From Nectonema munidae (Eukaryota > Nematomorpha > Nectonematoida > Nectonematidae): 64,000 nucleotides of DNA. Each line of letters starts with the position of its first letter. Within the stretch, counting starts at the first letter, position 1. The notes beneath the pieces are model-generated. The model made no database searches. It was not told the DNA's origin and saw only the letters and a program-made list of their open reading frames with translations. The stretch is from the NCBI GenBank assembly GCA_030549495.1, contig JAUIRK010000293.1, forward strand, positions 1 to 64,000, read 5' to 3'. Below, piece by piece: positions 1-11,785 of this stretch. Made by a program: the position numbers and the translations under genes.

Positions 1-1366
1 AGTTGGATTTTTTTAATAACTTGGAGTCGGAGTCTGAGAGAATCAAATGGTTAAATATTATACTACATATAGGACATCTAGGCGATGGCCAATGGTCGTT
101 TCGTCTAACTATTTAGATATTGCTGCTTTGAATACTTATATTATAGTAGCGCATAATTTACAAACAGAGTGCTCATCAATAGCATATCTATCAACTTTTT
201 GAAAAAATTAAGTGGAAGAAAAGTAATTCTTTCTCAATTGTGTTTTTTGTTGGCTGAAAACTCAATGAAAATTTATGTTCAAAATACAAGAATCCCTAAT
301 GAAGTTCGTCTAATACTGAAATCATATGGAATCTGCAATGAAAGTACCGACTTGGAAACACAAAATAAAAAAAGAGGACCCTGCCAAATTTGCAAAGGCA
401 ACAAAAAAAGGGAATTTTTCAAAGATGCTTCAGATGCAAAGAAAACTGTCGTGATGAGCATAAACTTCTTATATGTAAAAATTGAGTTAAATAATTTTGC
501 TGTTAACAATCAGGTCTGCGGAGTCGGAGAGAGTCGTAGAGAGTCGGCGATTTTATCTTAAAGTATGAGTTGGAGTCGGATTTCTATTTTTGAAAACAAG
601 GAGTCGGAGTTTCTTTTTCCGCCTCGGACTCCAAAAATTCATTTGATTCAACTTCAAAATGTTTTCAAACAACTTTTGTTTGTTTTTTAAATTGTTTACT
701 GTTTTGATGTAATGTAATGAAGCACAATAACAAAAATTTGCTAGTTGCTAGCAATGGCATGAATGATGCTAAGTTTTCTTACCAAATGTTGATTTAACCC
801 ATTTAAGACCAAGCAAAGCAGACGATATCTAAAAAAAACGCAGACGATTTATATCCAAAGTCATTGAAAAAAGCAGACGAAGATGAAATTACTTATGTTC
901 CAAAATAGGAACATTGGTCGTAAATGGGTTAATGAAAAATCCATTACCTGATGTAATGAAAAATCCTTCACCAATTGTTGAGCATACATTTTCTCTCTCA
1001 CACAAGTTCGTCATAATTCAATCTTATATTTCTTGAATTGTTTTGGAATTCATTTTTTCGTGAAAACTTCCGCTATTTCGATTTTCAACTTGCAAAGTTT
1101 TCGCCTGTTAAATTTTGCTAAAAGTAAGCTTCTTATTTTTATGATTTTCAGTTTTTAACTCCAAATTAAAATAGCAGTAATTGTCATATAACTGTTTTTC
1201 TTTGAATATTCTCTGTATTTCTGTGTGTACAAGTGTTAAACTTAAGTGTTAAGGAGTCGGAGTTAGAGGAGGTATCATAAAAGGAGTGGGATTCGAAGTC
1301 AGATTCAGCATTCAATAATTTAGGAGTCGGAGTCGGACCTTATATTATCTGACTGCGCACCCCTGT
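1..1366. repeat. GGAGTCGG-rich repeat region with hAT-like right terminus
   Basis: Blocks of the motif GGAGTCGG occur at about 20-40, 515-640 and 1250-1340. The right edge reads GCGCACCCCTG at about 1356-1366, which read inward from the right begins CAGGGGTGCGC, a typical hAT-type terminus. The left end is not visible and may lie outside the window. A piggyBac coding fragment (55-495) sits between two motif blocks, so this is probably a composite of nested repeats. Related GGAGTCGG repeats occur at 11786-12724, 32470-32720 and 36095-36720. 650-1250 holds no coding signal that I can see. Confidence 0.5.
55..495 (+). mobile_element. piggyBac transposase C-terminal fragment (pseudogene)
   Basis: Plus-strand translation across more than one frame gives a piggyBac C-terminal signature. 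TYRTSRRWPMVVSSNYLDIA at about 60-120 matches the conserved 'RWPMVVFFNMLDIAAINA' stretch. About 90 residues later comes a cysteine-rich tail (PCQICKGNKKREFFKDAS, about 380-435), the position of the family's C-terminal zinc-binding domain. The catalytic core and both termini are missing. It is a decayed fragment, flanked by GGAGTCGG blocks. Two other piggyBac copies are in the window (7890-8675 and 53658-55277). Confidence 0.75.
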
Positions 1367-1512
1367 TAACAACAAATTGTAAGGTAAAAAAAATACAAAA
1401 CTTATCGAATACAGACCATTTTTTTAAATAATATACAGGATTGCTTTATCCAAAGCGTAAATAAAAGACATGAAAGTGAGCAGCTCATGTGTTTCTTCTT
1501 CTTATTATTTTA

Positions 1513-1660
1513 GCGTGAGTAGGGTTGGTTAGATGCTGGATTCGATCACTCAAGGTCTTGGGTTCGATCCTACATCAAGCTTACTTTCCTCATAGTTCGA
1601 TACAAAAGGCGCAATTGTACCTTTTCGATGAAAACACCCCACGGTACCATTACCATTGAT
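1513..1660 (+). repeat. tRNA-derived SINE, family 1, copy A
   Basis: A tRNA-like head carries an A-box-like GTTGGTTAGATGCTGG and a B-box-like GGTTCGATCC about 35 bases later. A shared body follows (CATAGTTCGATACAAA, then GCGCAATTGTACC and GATGAAAACACC). The same unit recurs at 18051, 44411 and 44911, all on the plus strand. The arrangement is that of a Pol III-transcribed SINE. It does not fold as an intact tRNA, so it is not called as a tRNA gene. Confidence 0.75.
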
Positions 1661-2039
1661 ATTTTTTCTATTATTATTTACGTTATATAAAATAAAACAT
1701 AAAAATACGTGTAAACAAAAAGTGGAAGAATACAATAAAAGTGAAATTTATAATGCAAAAAAAATATATGAATAAATGTATTAAATTTTTTTTAATAAAG
1801 TTTGTTTTTGACAAACTCAATGATCAAATATTCTATTTAAATTTGAAAAAATTATAAAAAATTATTTTAATAGATAAATAGATGGCATTAATACTTTTTG
1901 TTTCAAAATAAGAATATTTCAAATTTTTAACATTTTTCTCTTAAAATTTCAATTATTCAACATGTTTTAAAACCAAATGAGGCTATTTTTTAATTTTAAT
2001 GAAGGAAAATAAAAAATGAAAAATGGCCTTCGAGGCCCC

Positions 2040-3580
2040 TCAAGGTAATGAAATTGTTCGACCATGCGAGGGAAAGGCTATAAAAAGGAAGTAAAGGATT
2101 TTGGGATAACTGTTGATACCAATAATGACTATTGAACAAAAATTGTCCCATTGAGTAGTTCAATACTTTGATTGGGAAGAAGAACGTATTGTTTCAAAAT
2201 TAATTGAAATACAGACTCTTGCAAATGAAAAGGCTGATACAATATTTAATTATATTGTGGAAACATTTTAAAAATTCGGCATCAAAATATGTGTATTCCT
2301 GCTGATTATTGCAATACAATGTTTGGACGAAAAAATAATAATAGAGATTTTAAACTATTTCGAAAACATTCATTTAGTTACATTTGTTTGTCAAGCACAT
2401 ATTTTAAATAACGCTATTCATAAAGCTGCTGATCTTTTGGAAATTGATTTTGAAACAATTTTAAGGAAAATTTTTCATTATTTTCATACATATACTGTGA
2501 GATCTGAAAACTTAAAAGAGTTCTGTGATTTTGTTGGTTTAGAGTTTAAACATGTTATTTCTTTCAGTAAAACAAGATGGCTTTCTTTATTTCCAGCTAT
2601 TGAAAGAATTCTGCATTTGTTTCCAGCTTTAAAATCATATTTTCATCCTCGGAATTTTCAAGCAATTTTTGCAAACTCATTGTACGAAATTTATTTGTGC
2701 CTAGTTCAATCTTTGACATCTTTGTTTCAAACTTCTATTTCGAAAATAGAAAAATCGACCAATACTGTTGTTGATAAATACAAAGCATTTTCTTCAGTTA
2801 TAAATTCTCTTAAACAACGTTCAAATGGAAATTTTTTACCCCTAAAAGTTAAACCTTTGATAGAAGAAAAACTTAAAAAAGAGTTTAATACTTTATTCAA
2901 TAATTTTTTAAAAGATGTTACAATGTTTATTCTGAATGTTTTTCCTATTTAAATTCTTGGATGTGTTCGTTAGAAAAGTTTTCAATTTTTCAATGGATGA
3001 CATTGAACATGGGAAAATATTTAAGTCTATGAACTTTTTAATTAAAAACAATATCAGGATAGATGATAAATTATTTGATCAATTTTTGTGTTTAAAACAT
3101 TATTTAAGTGAAGAAATAGAAAAGTCTGATTCCAAACTTTTAACAACAAACGAGAAATGGACAAAGTTTTTCAAAAAGCTGCGTTTTTAAAAATTATTTT
3201 CAGAGTTATTGAAAATCACTCAATATATTTTTGGAATCCAATCGCATAATGGAAATGTGGAGAGACATTTTTCCATGATGGAAAATAAATGGACTGATTA
3301 TAGAAACCAATTATTATCAATTGAAACAATAAAAAGCATTCTTATGGTTAACTATAAATTCAGAAAGTTGACTTGTGCTTTTTATAAATGCTTTCTTCAA
3401 AACCAAGATTTTTTGAAGAATATTTTATCTCCGGATAAATTCAATTGATTTGAATAAAAGAATAATTTTTTGCATCTTTTTTGTTGTGTTCGTTTTTCAT
3501 AGATATTTGTGAAAATTTATACGTTTGCTTTGTCTAAATTTTTTCGTTAAATGTCTTCCTTTTTAAAACTCAATATCTGG
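2040..3580 (+). mobile_element. hAT-superfamily transposase remnant
   Basis: Three reading-frame blocks (2323-2952, 2936-3190, 3209-3448) together look like the central and C-terminal parts of a hAT transposase. The middle block has the CQAHILNNAIHKAADLL region followed by KTRWLSLFPAIERILHLFPA, a common hAT/DUF4371-like arrangement. The last block, HNGNVERHFSMMENKWTDYR, corresponds to the hAT C-terminal dimerisation region. The N-terminal DNA-binding part is eroded (2090-2320 has only pieces in several frames), and frame changes separate the blocks. A likely right terminus is CTGGCAACCCTAA near 3577-3589; no matching left terminus was found. Non-functional. Confidence 0.75.
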
Positions 3581-3902
3581 CAACCCTAAGTAACAACCAA
3601 AATTAAGAACATTGGAACAACAATATTATATGATCTATGTAAATAATATTGTAGTCAATTTTGCAAGAATTATTTTGTCAATTTCAAAATATTATATCTA
3701 TTACTTTGTTCACATACTAGCAAAAAAAGCTATAGTAATACTTGTATGACCAGTGCCAGATTTCAAGATGTCTTTAATTTTTTGTTTTTATCACATCAAT
3801 ACCAACATTGATGCAATGTGTATAGAATGGTTGAAAAGATACTATTGTCATATCCAACATATCTTATCTTTGAATATACTATATATATATAATATATATT
3901 TT

Positions 3903-4335
3903 TTCGTCACTGGACATTTCGGCAAAGGGACACATGTACATACAATCGACAATTTTTGTACATGTTGTTTTATTTCCAGTGAGCTTACATGCTGGTGCCC
4001 TATAGAAATCGGGAGCGTAATTTTTGTTTTTTATTATTCTTAGCTCAGTGGCGTACTTATCTTTAATGCCATTTGGGACGGATGCTAATTTTGCCGCCCC
4101 TCAAAATTTCAAATAACACTTGAAAATAAATCTTTGTTCTTGACAAATGTCGTATGATATGACGAGACTGATTACAAATCTACAGGGTAAATTTTATTTT
4201 GTCTTATTCATAACCTCTATACACAAATTATGTGATGAGTAATTTTATCTACTACAAATTACATCATAAATTGTCAATTCGACCAAATGTTCGTTTGCTA
4301 AAATTTTTCTTCGTCCAAATGTCCGGGTACCATAT
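3903..4335. repeat. MITE-like element, GGACATTTGGCC family, degraded copy
   Basis: GGACATTTCGGCAAAGGGAC occurs near 3911 and, in opposite orientation, CGTCCAAATGTCCGGG near 4312. The interior stretch GATGAGTAATTTTATCTAC (about 4231-4249) matches, in reverse orientation, the interior of the better-preserved copy at 58726-59092. The boundaries are approximate. The flanking 3600-3900 and 4335-5510 hold only AT-rich sequence with no supported gene. Confidence 0.5.
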
Positions 4336-5510
4336 ATTTATGACTAAACACAGGACCGTTTCTATGTATATTATATATAAGAGTGACCTTTTTTAGATTA
4401 TAAGTTATATGCCTTGGTTACAAGTATAATATTGTTAAACAATTATCAATTCAACAATCAAAAGTATTATTTTGCTCAGTGCAGCTGGTGACATAGATAT
4501 GCTTTTCAAATGTCTGTGATTGAATAGTTAAAAGACCAGTGTTTATATCTATAAAAAACAAATATGATAAAATAATTTGCTTTAACTGCAACACTTGCGT
4601 AGAATTATGCAATTGAATTTGCAAGATAAAATTAAAGAAGAACTCTTTCATCTTTACTCATCAGTTTTCTACAAAGAACATAACATAAATATAATAAAGA
4701 ATTTAAAACTTTTAACTTTTATAACATATATTTTTGAATACATAAACTTATCATCCTATCTCTCTGTTATTGTATTAGCTATCTCCCTGTATAGTGTTTC
4801 TATTCAAGATAGCGAGTGTGAAAGACACCATGGGGAAATTTAAGATAAAATAATTATATTTTATTACTTTGTAAATTAGCTTAGCTCAAAAGATATGAAA
4901 TTGTAAAAAATAAGAGGGTGCCAACGCCAATTAACTGATGTAGATTCATCGGTAAATCACTAATCTACATCTCATGCTCCTTTTAGCATACTAAAGTGCA
5001 TTGATAAAGCTGAAATACGTGAAAAATAGGTAAGTGCATCTTATGGAAAATATAAAATAATCCTATTTCATTAATTGTTTATTTCAACATAATAAAAACA
5101 GATATAAGTCAGCTCGCACTAATGTAAAAAACATAGCACACAAAACAGAATCATTCAGGTCCAATTGCAGGCATAAAAACAAACTTTAAATAATATTAAC
5201 ATTGAAACAACGCGAAAATCGGCATAAAATCTTATTCCACTAATTAAATCACAAAATAAAATTTTAGAAGAGTGTTAAAAATTTATAAAAAGGAAATAAA
5301 TTGTAATCATGTAATTATTATTGCACAAAGGACTTAAAAATATAAATTATATGTAATATATATATATATATGCATGCATTATTTGTTAAATATTTTTGGA
5401 AGAGTAAAAATTACTTTAGAATCGGTAAATGCTGTTATTTTAATACGCGGAGTATTTTGTAAAACTCTATATAGATGTAAATAGCGTATAATGGAAGCTA
5501 TTCATATAAG

Positions 5511-6302
5511 CTAATCTTTATCCGAATCTTCACTTGATGATGAAGTTGTTGAGGATGACGAGGAAGAGGATGATGATGATGATGAAGAAGATGATTTTTC
5601 ATTGTTGGAGTGTTCAGAATTTTTCACATCAACATCTTTGGCATTTTTTTGCAAGGAAGGTGATGATGTGTTTGTTACAATATTTTCCTCTTCCGCTAGT
5701 GTTGACTGTGCAGCAGAAGTTTCTTCTTTTTTCTGACTTTCGGAGTCATCGTTGTATTTTTCTTCTTTTGCTGTCTTTTCCTCGTCTTTTACGACCTCCT
5801 TTTCTTCTGCTTTTATTTCTTTTTCTTTATCAACAGAAACTTCTGACACCTTGGAAATCGAAACAGAGCTAGAAGACGAGCTACTGGTTTCACTCTCTGA
5901 ATCACTACTACTTTCATCACTGGAATCATTTTTCTTTTGCACCTCTTTCTCATCCTCTTTTTTAAGTTCCTTGTCTTCGGTATCTTTTTCTTTTGACTTT
6001 CCTGAAAGTGACTCTTCGCTACTCGATACTTTCGTTTTCTCTAATTTTTCCTCTGATTTCTCAGAAAGTGATTCATTGCTACTCGCAGATTTAATTTTTT
6101 CTTTGGCTTTCTCCTTTTCTCTTGAAGACTTTTTTTTACCTTTTCCATCCTGATCTTTTATTGCTTCTTCGCCTTCACTTTTGGATGAATCATCTTCACT
6201 TGAGTTTGAAAGTTCATCTTTGCCATTTTCAACACCGTGTTCATCCACAGTACTCTCCTTCTTCTTTTTAATTTTTTCTTCATCAGAGCTTCCAATCAAT
6301 TC
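5511..6302 (-). CDS. SH3BGR-family gene, last coding exon (Ser/Glu-rich tail)
   Basis: Terminal exon of a gene read on the minus strand. It opens after the acceptor ATTTTTAG at about 6310-6303, in phase 0, and encodes 263 residues beginning ELIGSSDEEK and ending EDSDKD before a stop at 5511. The protein is highly acidic and basic: long Lys/Glu/Asp stretches, repeated serine clusters, and a near-pure serine run close to the C-terminus. It is probably disordered. Acidic, Glu-rich C-terminal tails are a hallmark of SH3-domain-binding glutamic acid-rich (SH3BGR) proteins, whose fly homologue has such a tail. The assignment rests on the two upstream exons at 10750-10851 and 14039-14224, which join in frame. 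The tail is longer and much richer in serine than is usual. The open frame on the opposite strand is a low-complexity shadow. Confidence 0.8.
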   Translation of the reverse strand, partial: ELIGSSDEEKIKKKKESTVDEHGVENGKDELSNSSEDDSSKSEGEEAIKDQDGKGKKKSSREKEKAKEKIKSASSNESLSEKSEEKLEKTKVSSSEESLSGKSKEKDTEDKELKKEDEKEVQKKNDSSDESSSDSESETSSSSSSSVSISKVSEVSVDKEKEIKAEEKEVVKDEEKTAKEEKYNDDSESQKKEETSAAQSTLAEEENIVTNTSSPSLQKNAKDVDVKNSEHSNNEKSSSSSSSSSSSSSSSTTSSSSEDSDKD

Positions 6303-7889
6303 CTAAAAATGTTAAATGTCTTAGATTTTAGAATCAACAGTAAAACTTGGCTATCAGTTTTGTACATAAATGCAGTGATATATCGAAGATAAAATTTCAT
6401 TGGTTCCTCAATTAACCAAACATAATTAAAAGATTACGCACAGTATATCACAATATTACTCCATTTTCAATACAGAATACATGACACATGAAACTTGAAA
6501 GACCAACAGGAATGATTTCGTAGAGTTTTACTCCTAATTTCTAAGGTAATTTTAAGCAAGAAATTGGATAAACTAAAGATTAATTTTTTTTACCTCATAC
6601 AAATATATAGAAAGGGTAGAAATAATCAAGTACTCATCTTCACAGATATATAATTCTTATGTGCAAAAATTCCGATTTAGATGCATGATTATATTCCAGC
6701 TTCATTCATCACAATCACTCTATTATTCGTTTATAATTTAAAACATTAAATCATCACTTAATCGAATCTATGATTATTAAAAATAGTATTGAAAATTAGG
6801 AGATTTATCTGAAAAGTTACCCAAGTTAAAACATACTGTCTAATGTGATTTTTCCCTTCATCTATGGTTTAGGATGGGGGTTTCGAAACACATGGTTGCG
6901 ATCCTAATTAGCGTCGCAAGAACATTTTATTTGTCAGTAACATAAAGTAAAAAAGTCTACCAAATACATAGTAATAAAAGTAGCTTCTATGTACAAAAAG
7001 CGTAAACCAGTCTCGTCTTTAAGGATGCAGCAAATGTTACTACTTCAAAAAAAAGTAAACATTATGCTAATTTTTATTTTTAATAACTCATACATATTCT
7101 TTTTACACGTTGTTTTCGGGGTATTACTAATTTGTCAACAAAAGTAATCAAAGTCTAATTATGACAAAGTTTTTGTCTTTAAATTTTCAAATAATTTTTT
7201 CGGTTTTTAGAAATTTTAATATATTTGAACAGGTTTGAAATAGTTTATTTTTGACAAAGTTTTAAAATCATATAAAACACAAAAGCTGGCTTAAAGTAGT
7301 TTTAATAAAATTTCTAATAAACAAAGTATTTTTTGTTTTAAATCTGCACAATATTTTGTTCTAAAAAATGACATCCTGTTTTTTAACGTATTATGAATTA
7401 TATTTTATTTATTATCAAATATTTTTCTACTAAAGTTGGGAAAATTTATTCATTTTATTGGAAAATAATTTTTTACTTGCTTTTTAAAAAACATTTAATT
7501 TTTTATTTTCTGTATCTTGACAAACTGATTTTACTACTTAATGGCTTATTTCTTTTTTTCAGATATACTTTTTAATTTAATAAAAGGTTCAACGGCCTTT
7601 GCTTGACGGGCAAATTTATAGAAGCACGGTTGACGGACGATATGACATTTTTGTCCAATTTTTTTTGCTTCAATTAAGAAACTATAATACAGCTTTTAAA
7701 CTTTTTTGTGTTTCATGTGGTTATTCCTCTGAACCAACGTTATTTTTTCTTTTTGTCGCGTAATATCTTATCTCGTTCTTTTAAGTTTTTTACATTTTTA
7801 AACCTGAAATATATGTAAGTAGATTGGTAGATAAAACTTAGTTTTCAAGCTTTAATATTTCAAAAAGGCTTATTCAAGAAAGCAACATT

Positions 7890-8675
7890 CCGCCCGGTTG
7901 TGGTGTATATACAGATAGGTTTTTTAAGAGCCATGAACTTGTTATGTAGTGTACAGAAAAAAAGTATCCTTATGCGGCACCGTAACTCCTAAAAGAAGGT
8001 CTGTTCCAACTTTATTTAGACCACAGCACTTGAAGATATTAAAATTGTATGAATATGACCGCCGAATAGTCTACTCAAATTAAGCATCCATAACAGCTTA
8101 TATTCCAAAAAACACGTAACTCGAAATTTAAAGTAGTTTATATCCTCTCCTCTCAGCGTAAAAACGTCAAAATTAGCAATGGTGCTTCAAAACCGGAAAG
8201 TTTACTGGCTTACAATGTATTCAAAGGAGGGGTGGATGTAGCGAACAAAATGATAAGAACTTATACGTCCTATAAAACCAATTGTAAAAGGACATATGTT
8301 GTATTGTGTAATTATTTAGATATCAGTGTTATGAATACATGGATTATTGCAAATTTAATTCTCCTCAAGAATTTTCAACTTCAAAATAAAAATGAAAGAA
8401 AATACTTCATTAAAAAACTTGCTTTTTACTTAGCCGATGAAAGTAAGATCTCCTGTTGCAGAGTTGTCTTGAGAGATAAAGTACTTACTTGCGCATTATA
8501 GTTACAAAAAAAGAATTGAATCTGAACAATCATCATTTCAAAGTGCTTCTTGTTCACAATGCATTTCCAAGAGTAGCAGAGCAGCAAGAAAATGTGGGAA
8601 ATGTAAAGCACTGTGTTTGAATTGTTGCTTTTTAATAAATTTACGCCATATAACTATTCTTTGTGAAAATTAACA
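7890..8675 (+). mobile_element. piggyBac transposase remnant (second half)
   Basis: Plus-strand pieces in several frames match piggyBac. YTDRFFKSHELV (about 7910-7945) corresponds to the catalytic-Asp motif. CGTVTPKRRSVPTLF (about 7975-8020) is the following conserved turn. KPESLLAYNVFKGGVDVANK then MIRTYT (about 8195-8270) is the 'GGVD..DqmirtYt' motif, followed by a C-terminal domain and a cysteine-rich tail (CSQCISKSSRAARKCGKC, about 8555-8610). It is interrupted by several frame changes and stops and has no recognisable ends. The N-terminal half is absent or eroded (weak traces around 7590-7700). It lies antisense to the host gene, in its intron. Confidence 0.75.
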
Positions 8676-8934
8676 TTTTATAAATTAAAATTTTTAAAGC
8701 CATCTACAATAGTTTTTTATTCAGCCACAAAATTATTACGTTTTTCAACAAGTAAATTTTTTGCTTGTTTTTCTCAATTTTTTTTCTGAACAAATTTAGT
8801 TTTCTTTGATTTGAATGTTTACTTATAAGTTCGGGAAATTTTTCTATGTAAATTTTTTGCAATTTTTGCTTGAATACTGACTGCGTCAAAAAAGAATTGA
8901 GTCAGTCAAGCGAAGGTGTCATTTGGAAACATGA

Positions 8935-10552
8935 CACCCTAAATTTGTTGAAAGAGCAGTGAGTTACTGGAAAAACAAAGAAAAGTAAGATAAACGAAGT
9001 CGAATTGATGCTTCTTCAAAGTCGGTGTTTTGAGTGGACAAAGTTTCTCCAACATCCTTTGAAGTGGCATGGATGATAGAAAATGCAAAAAAACCTAATA
9101 ACATTGGAAAGGAGCTGGTGAAACCAGGAGCAATAGCAATGGTTAAAACTCTTAAGGCAACAGATGTTGCAAAGAAACTCAAATCAGTGTCTATGTCTGA
9201 AAACACTTTAAACAATTTCAGCTGATTCTATTACTGAAAAACAGGAAGCTTTTCTTTGCAAACTGATGTTTCAGTGGATATTGCCGGTACTCCTGAATTG
9301 ATGGTTATTGTAGGATACAAAGGAAAAGATGATATTCTGGAAGAATTTCTTTTCTGCAAAGCTTTGTCAACCACCATAACTGAGAAAGAAATATTTAATG
9401 TTTCACTTTTTTTTTAAATATGGCTTTGATTGTAAGAACTGTTTAACTGTCTGCACTGATGAGGACTCGTACAGGTTTTGTTGCTCACATTAAAAATGAG
9501 AACCCAAATCTTGTAGTGATCCATTGCATGTTTCAACGAGAAAACGTTGCTTCTCGTCGTCTGCAATCAGATCTTAATTCCGTTTTAAATGATGCTAGCC
9601 AAATGGTGAATTTTATTAAAGCCAGAGTTGTAAATTCAAGCATTTTCTATAAAATGTGTGAAGAAATGGGATCACATTATAAATATCCGATGGCTATCTC
9701 AATAAATGTTGAAAAGAGTTCTTGAGTTAAAATGTGAAATTGAAATTTTTCTTTATGGAAAATGTCATGAGCAAACTGTTTTAAGGAATCTGCTTGGCTG
9801 TCAAAACTTGCTTATTTAAGTAATAATTTACACATCTGAATGAACTTAATTCAGACCTGCAGGATAGAAACTACACCATGGGAGAAATTAGCGAAAAAAT
9901 TGTTTTTTTCAAGAAAAAACTTGCAGTTTGTACAGAAAGGTTTATTGGAAAAGCTGCAGCTTTTCTAAAATTAACTCATATGCTTGAAGATTCATCCGAT
10001 ATATTTCTATCTGACTTGAGAAATATTTTCGAAGATCATCTGAAAAATCTACAAGAACAAATGAACTAATATGTTCCAAAAAATATTGATTTGAAAAAAC
10101 ATAGCTGGGTAAGAAATGTATTTGCTGTCAATGCCACTGATGATGGAGAAGATATTAAAGTATTTCAAGAAGAACTTATAGATCTGCAAGAAAATCAAGT
10201 GAGAAACAACACTTTAAAAACATCCAGTGTTCAAAAATTTGAACTCAATCTAAAGATAAACCTATTTTGATTTGGTAGACTCAAAAAACTCCCCTTCCTT
10301 TCCAACAACATATCTCTGTGAACAAAGTTTGTCTTGTTGAAAGCAAGAAACAGACTGGATCCTCAGCACAATTTGTGGTGTGCTTTAACATTAAATATAA
10401 AGCCAAGATTTGATAACCTTGTGCACAAAATGAAGCAGTTTCAAGACAGCCATTATATACTCTGTCTTATTAAATTTATTTTTTAATTAGGGTCGCTACA
10501 TTAAGTTAAGACCGAATAAAAAGTCGCAACCAAAAAAGGTTGGAAAACACTG
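8935..10552 (+). mobile_element. hAT transposase remnant, ZBED5/FAM200-like
   Basis: Blocks in different frames match the ZBED5-like hAT family: SFEVAWMIENAKKPNNIGK (about 9058-9115), then ELMVIVGYKGKDDILEEFLF and CKALSTTITEKEIFNVSLFF (about 9295-9415), then NLVVIHCMFQRENVAS and NDASQMVNFIKARVVNSSIF (9459-9725) and EEMGSHYKY. A further open block at 9878-10069 continues the family. The right terminus GGTTGGAAAACACTG ends at about 10552 and fits the family's CAGTGTTTTCCAACC end. The left terminus was not found. Several frame breaks; non-functional. Inserted in the SH3BGR-family intron. Confidence 0.75.
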
Positions 10553-10749
10553 GTCTAGGATAACCCCCTGAAACGGAAAAAAAATTTACATTTGAATTGA
10601 TGACAGTAGTATTTCTAAAGGGAATATTGATATCGTATGTTTGCTGTGAAGCATATATATAGAAGTTGACGTAATTCTTCATTCTTAATTAAACCAATAA
10701 AGATAGTATAAGTAAAATGAACGTTGCTCAGAATGAAAAATAGATTTAC

Positions 10750-10851
10750 TTGGGATGGAAGCATTTTCCCATCCAGCATATCTTCCACACTAAGACCCAA
10801 AAACTCTTCCACGTTGTCAAGCTCTAGAGCGCCTTCAAAATCTTGATAACT
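10750..10851 (-). CDS. SH3BGR-family gene, middle coding exon
   Basis: A 34-codon exon lies between the acceptor TTTATCTAG (ends 10852) and the donor CAA|GTAAAT (10749), in phase 0 at both ends. It encodes SYQDFEGALELDNVEEFLGL then SVEDMLDGKMLPSQ. This is the segment that in SH3BGR/SH3BGRL proteins reads 'gDYdaFfeA.E...v..FLgL', the last helix of the thioredoxin-like fold. The Ser in place of the usual Asp at the start is a minor difference. It joins in frame to exons at 14039-14224 and 5511-6302. Confidence 0.85.
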
Positions 10852-11274
10852 CTAGATAAAAAAAGATGTAAAAATTTAAATTATTGATTAAACTTTGACA
10901 CCAAAAAACGAAATTTAGATTTCGAAAAATTCAAAAATCGGAAAAGAAAAATCGATCGAAAGGGAAGCTTATGACAAAATATTTTATGCCCTAAAAAGCA
11001 CAACGTTGTATCATTACATGCCCATTTGAAATTACTAAAATAATCAGAAGCCCCCATGTATAGATTTGGGTTCCCAAACTTATATTCCTTCGTGGGCATA
11101 TTTTTTTCTGGAAATATCTCAGAATGAAAAAGAAAGTTTTCATTAATTATTTTGTTGTCAATTTTCTATGGATGCTTTTTAATAAACAGGAAGACAAACA
11201 TCTAGAAGATCATGAGGAGGCGAAATATCACACCTTGATTAATTTTATTCATTTTTCATTAATAAAGTTTTTTA

Positions 11275-11468
11275 GGAATGAGGAGAGGGAGAGCGAAAAA
11301 AAGATGGAAAGATGCTGTTAAAGAAGACATGAAGAAAAGGAACCTGAAGATTGAGGATGCTGAAATGAAAGGAAGATGGAGACGTCGCTGCAAATTCATG
11401 GTCAACTTTGGCTCGCCAGGACAAAGACCTGCTCATTAGAGCTAATGGATGATGATGATGATGATGAA
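11275..11468 (+). mobile_element. LINE 3' end (RTE/L2-like), truncated
   Basis: The open frame reads MRRGRAKKRWKDAVKEDMKK then RNLKIEDAEMKGRWRRRC. This is the 'GRPKKRWmDcvkeDm' segment found just before the stop codon of many non-LTR retrotransposon reverse transcriptases. It is followed within about 60 bases by a (GAT)n tail (about 11449-11467), as in elements whose 3' ends finish in short repeats. Everything upstream is missing, the usual 5' truncation. Confidence 0.7.
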
Positions 11469-11785
11469 AGTTTTTTACTCAAACTTGTTAGATCAATACT
11501 TCATTTCAAGAAGTGAAGGCGGGGTGCTTTGGAAAAATGCCCCCCCCCCTGAATACACCATTTCATACACATACACACATAATACAATTAGTGTTATGAT
11601 GTAAAAAATGGTTAAATAAGTTTAATTATACTCAGCTTGATTCATGGTTGAACTTATTACGGGTGAATTGACTTTTTATAAAGAAAGGCTTCAATTTTAA
11701 AGCTCTTTCTCTCTAAAACTTCAATTTTTGTGTAGTTCACATATTTTATGCGTGGATTGATTAAAAATTATCATTTTTCTATGGC

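Larger units (their letters stand above)
6303..10749 (-). other. SH3BGR-family gene, intron between middle and last exon
   Basis: A 4.4-kb intron runs from the donor CAA|GTAAAT (10749) to the acceptor ATTTTTAG|GAATTG (6303). It contains a piggyBac fragment (7890-8675) and a hAT remnant (8935-10552). The stretch 6310-7880 is AT-rich; short open frames there (for example 7393-7575) look random. Confidence 0.7.

Noticed and set aside
5534-6153. Plus-strand open frames of 112 and 133 residues.
   Set aside because: They are antisense shadows of the low-complexity Ser/Glu exon of the SH3BGR-family gene; their Ser/Phe- and Met/Lys-rich composition follows from that.
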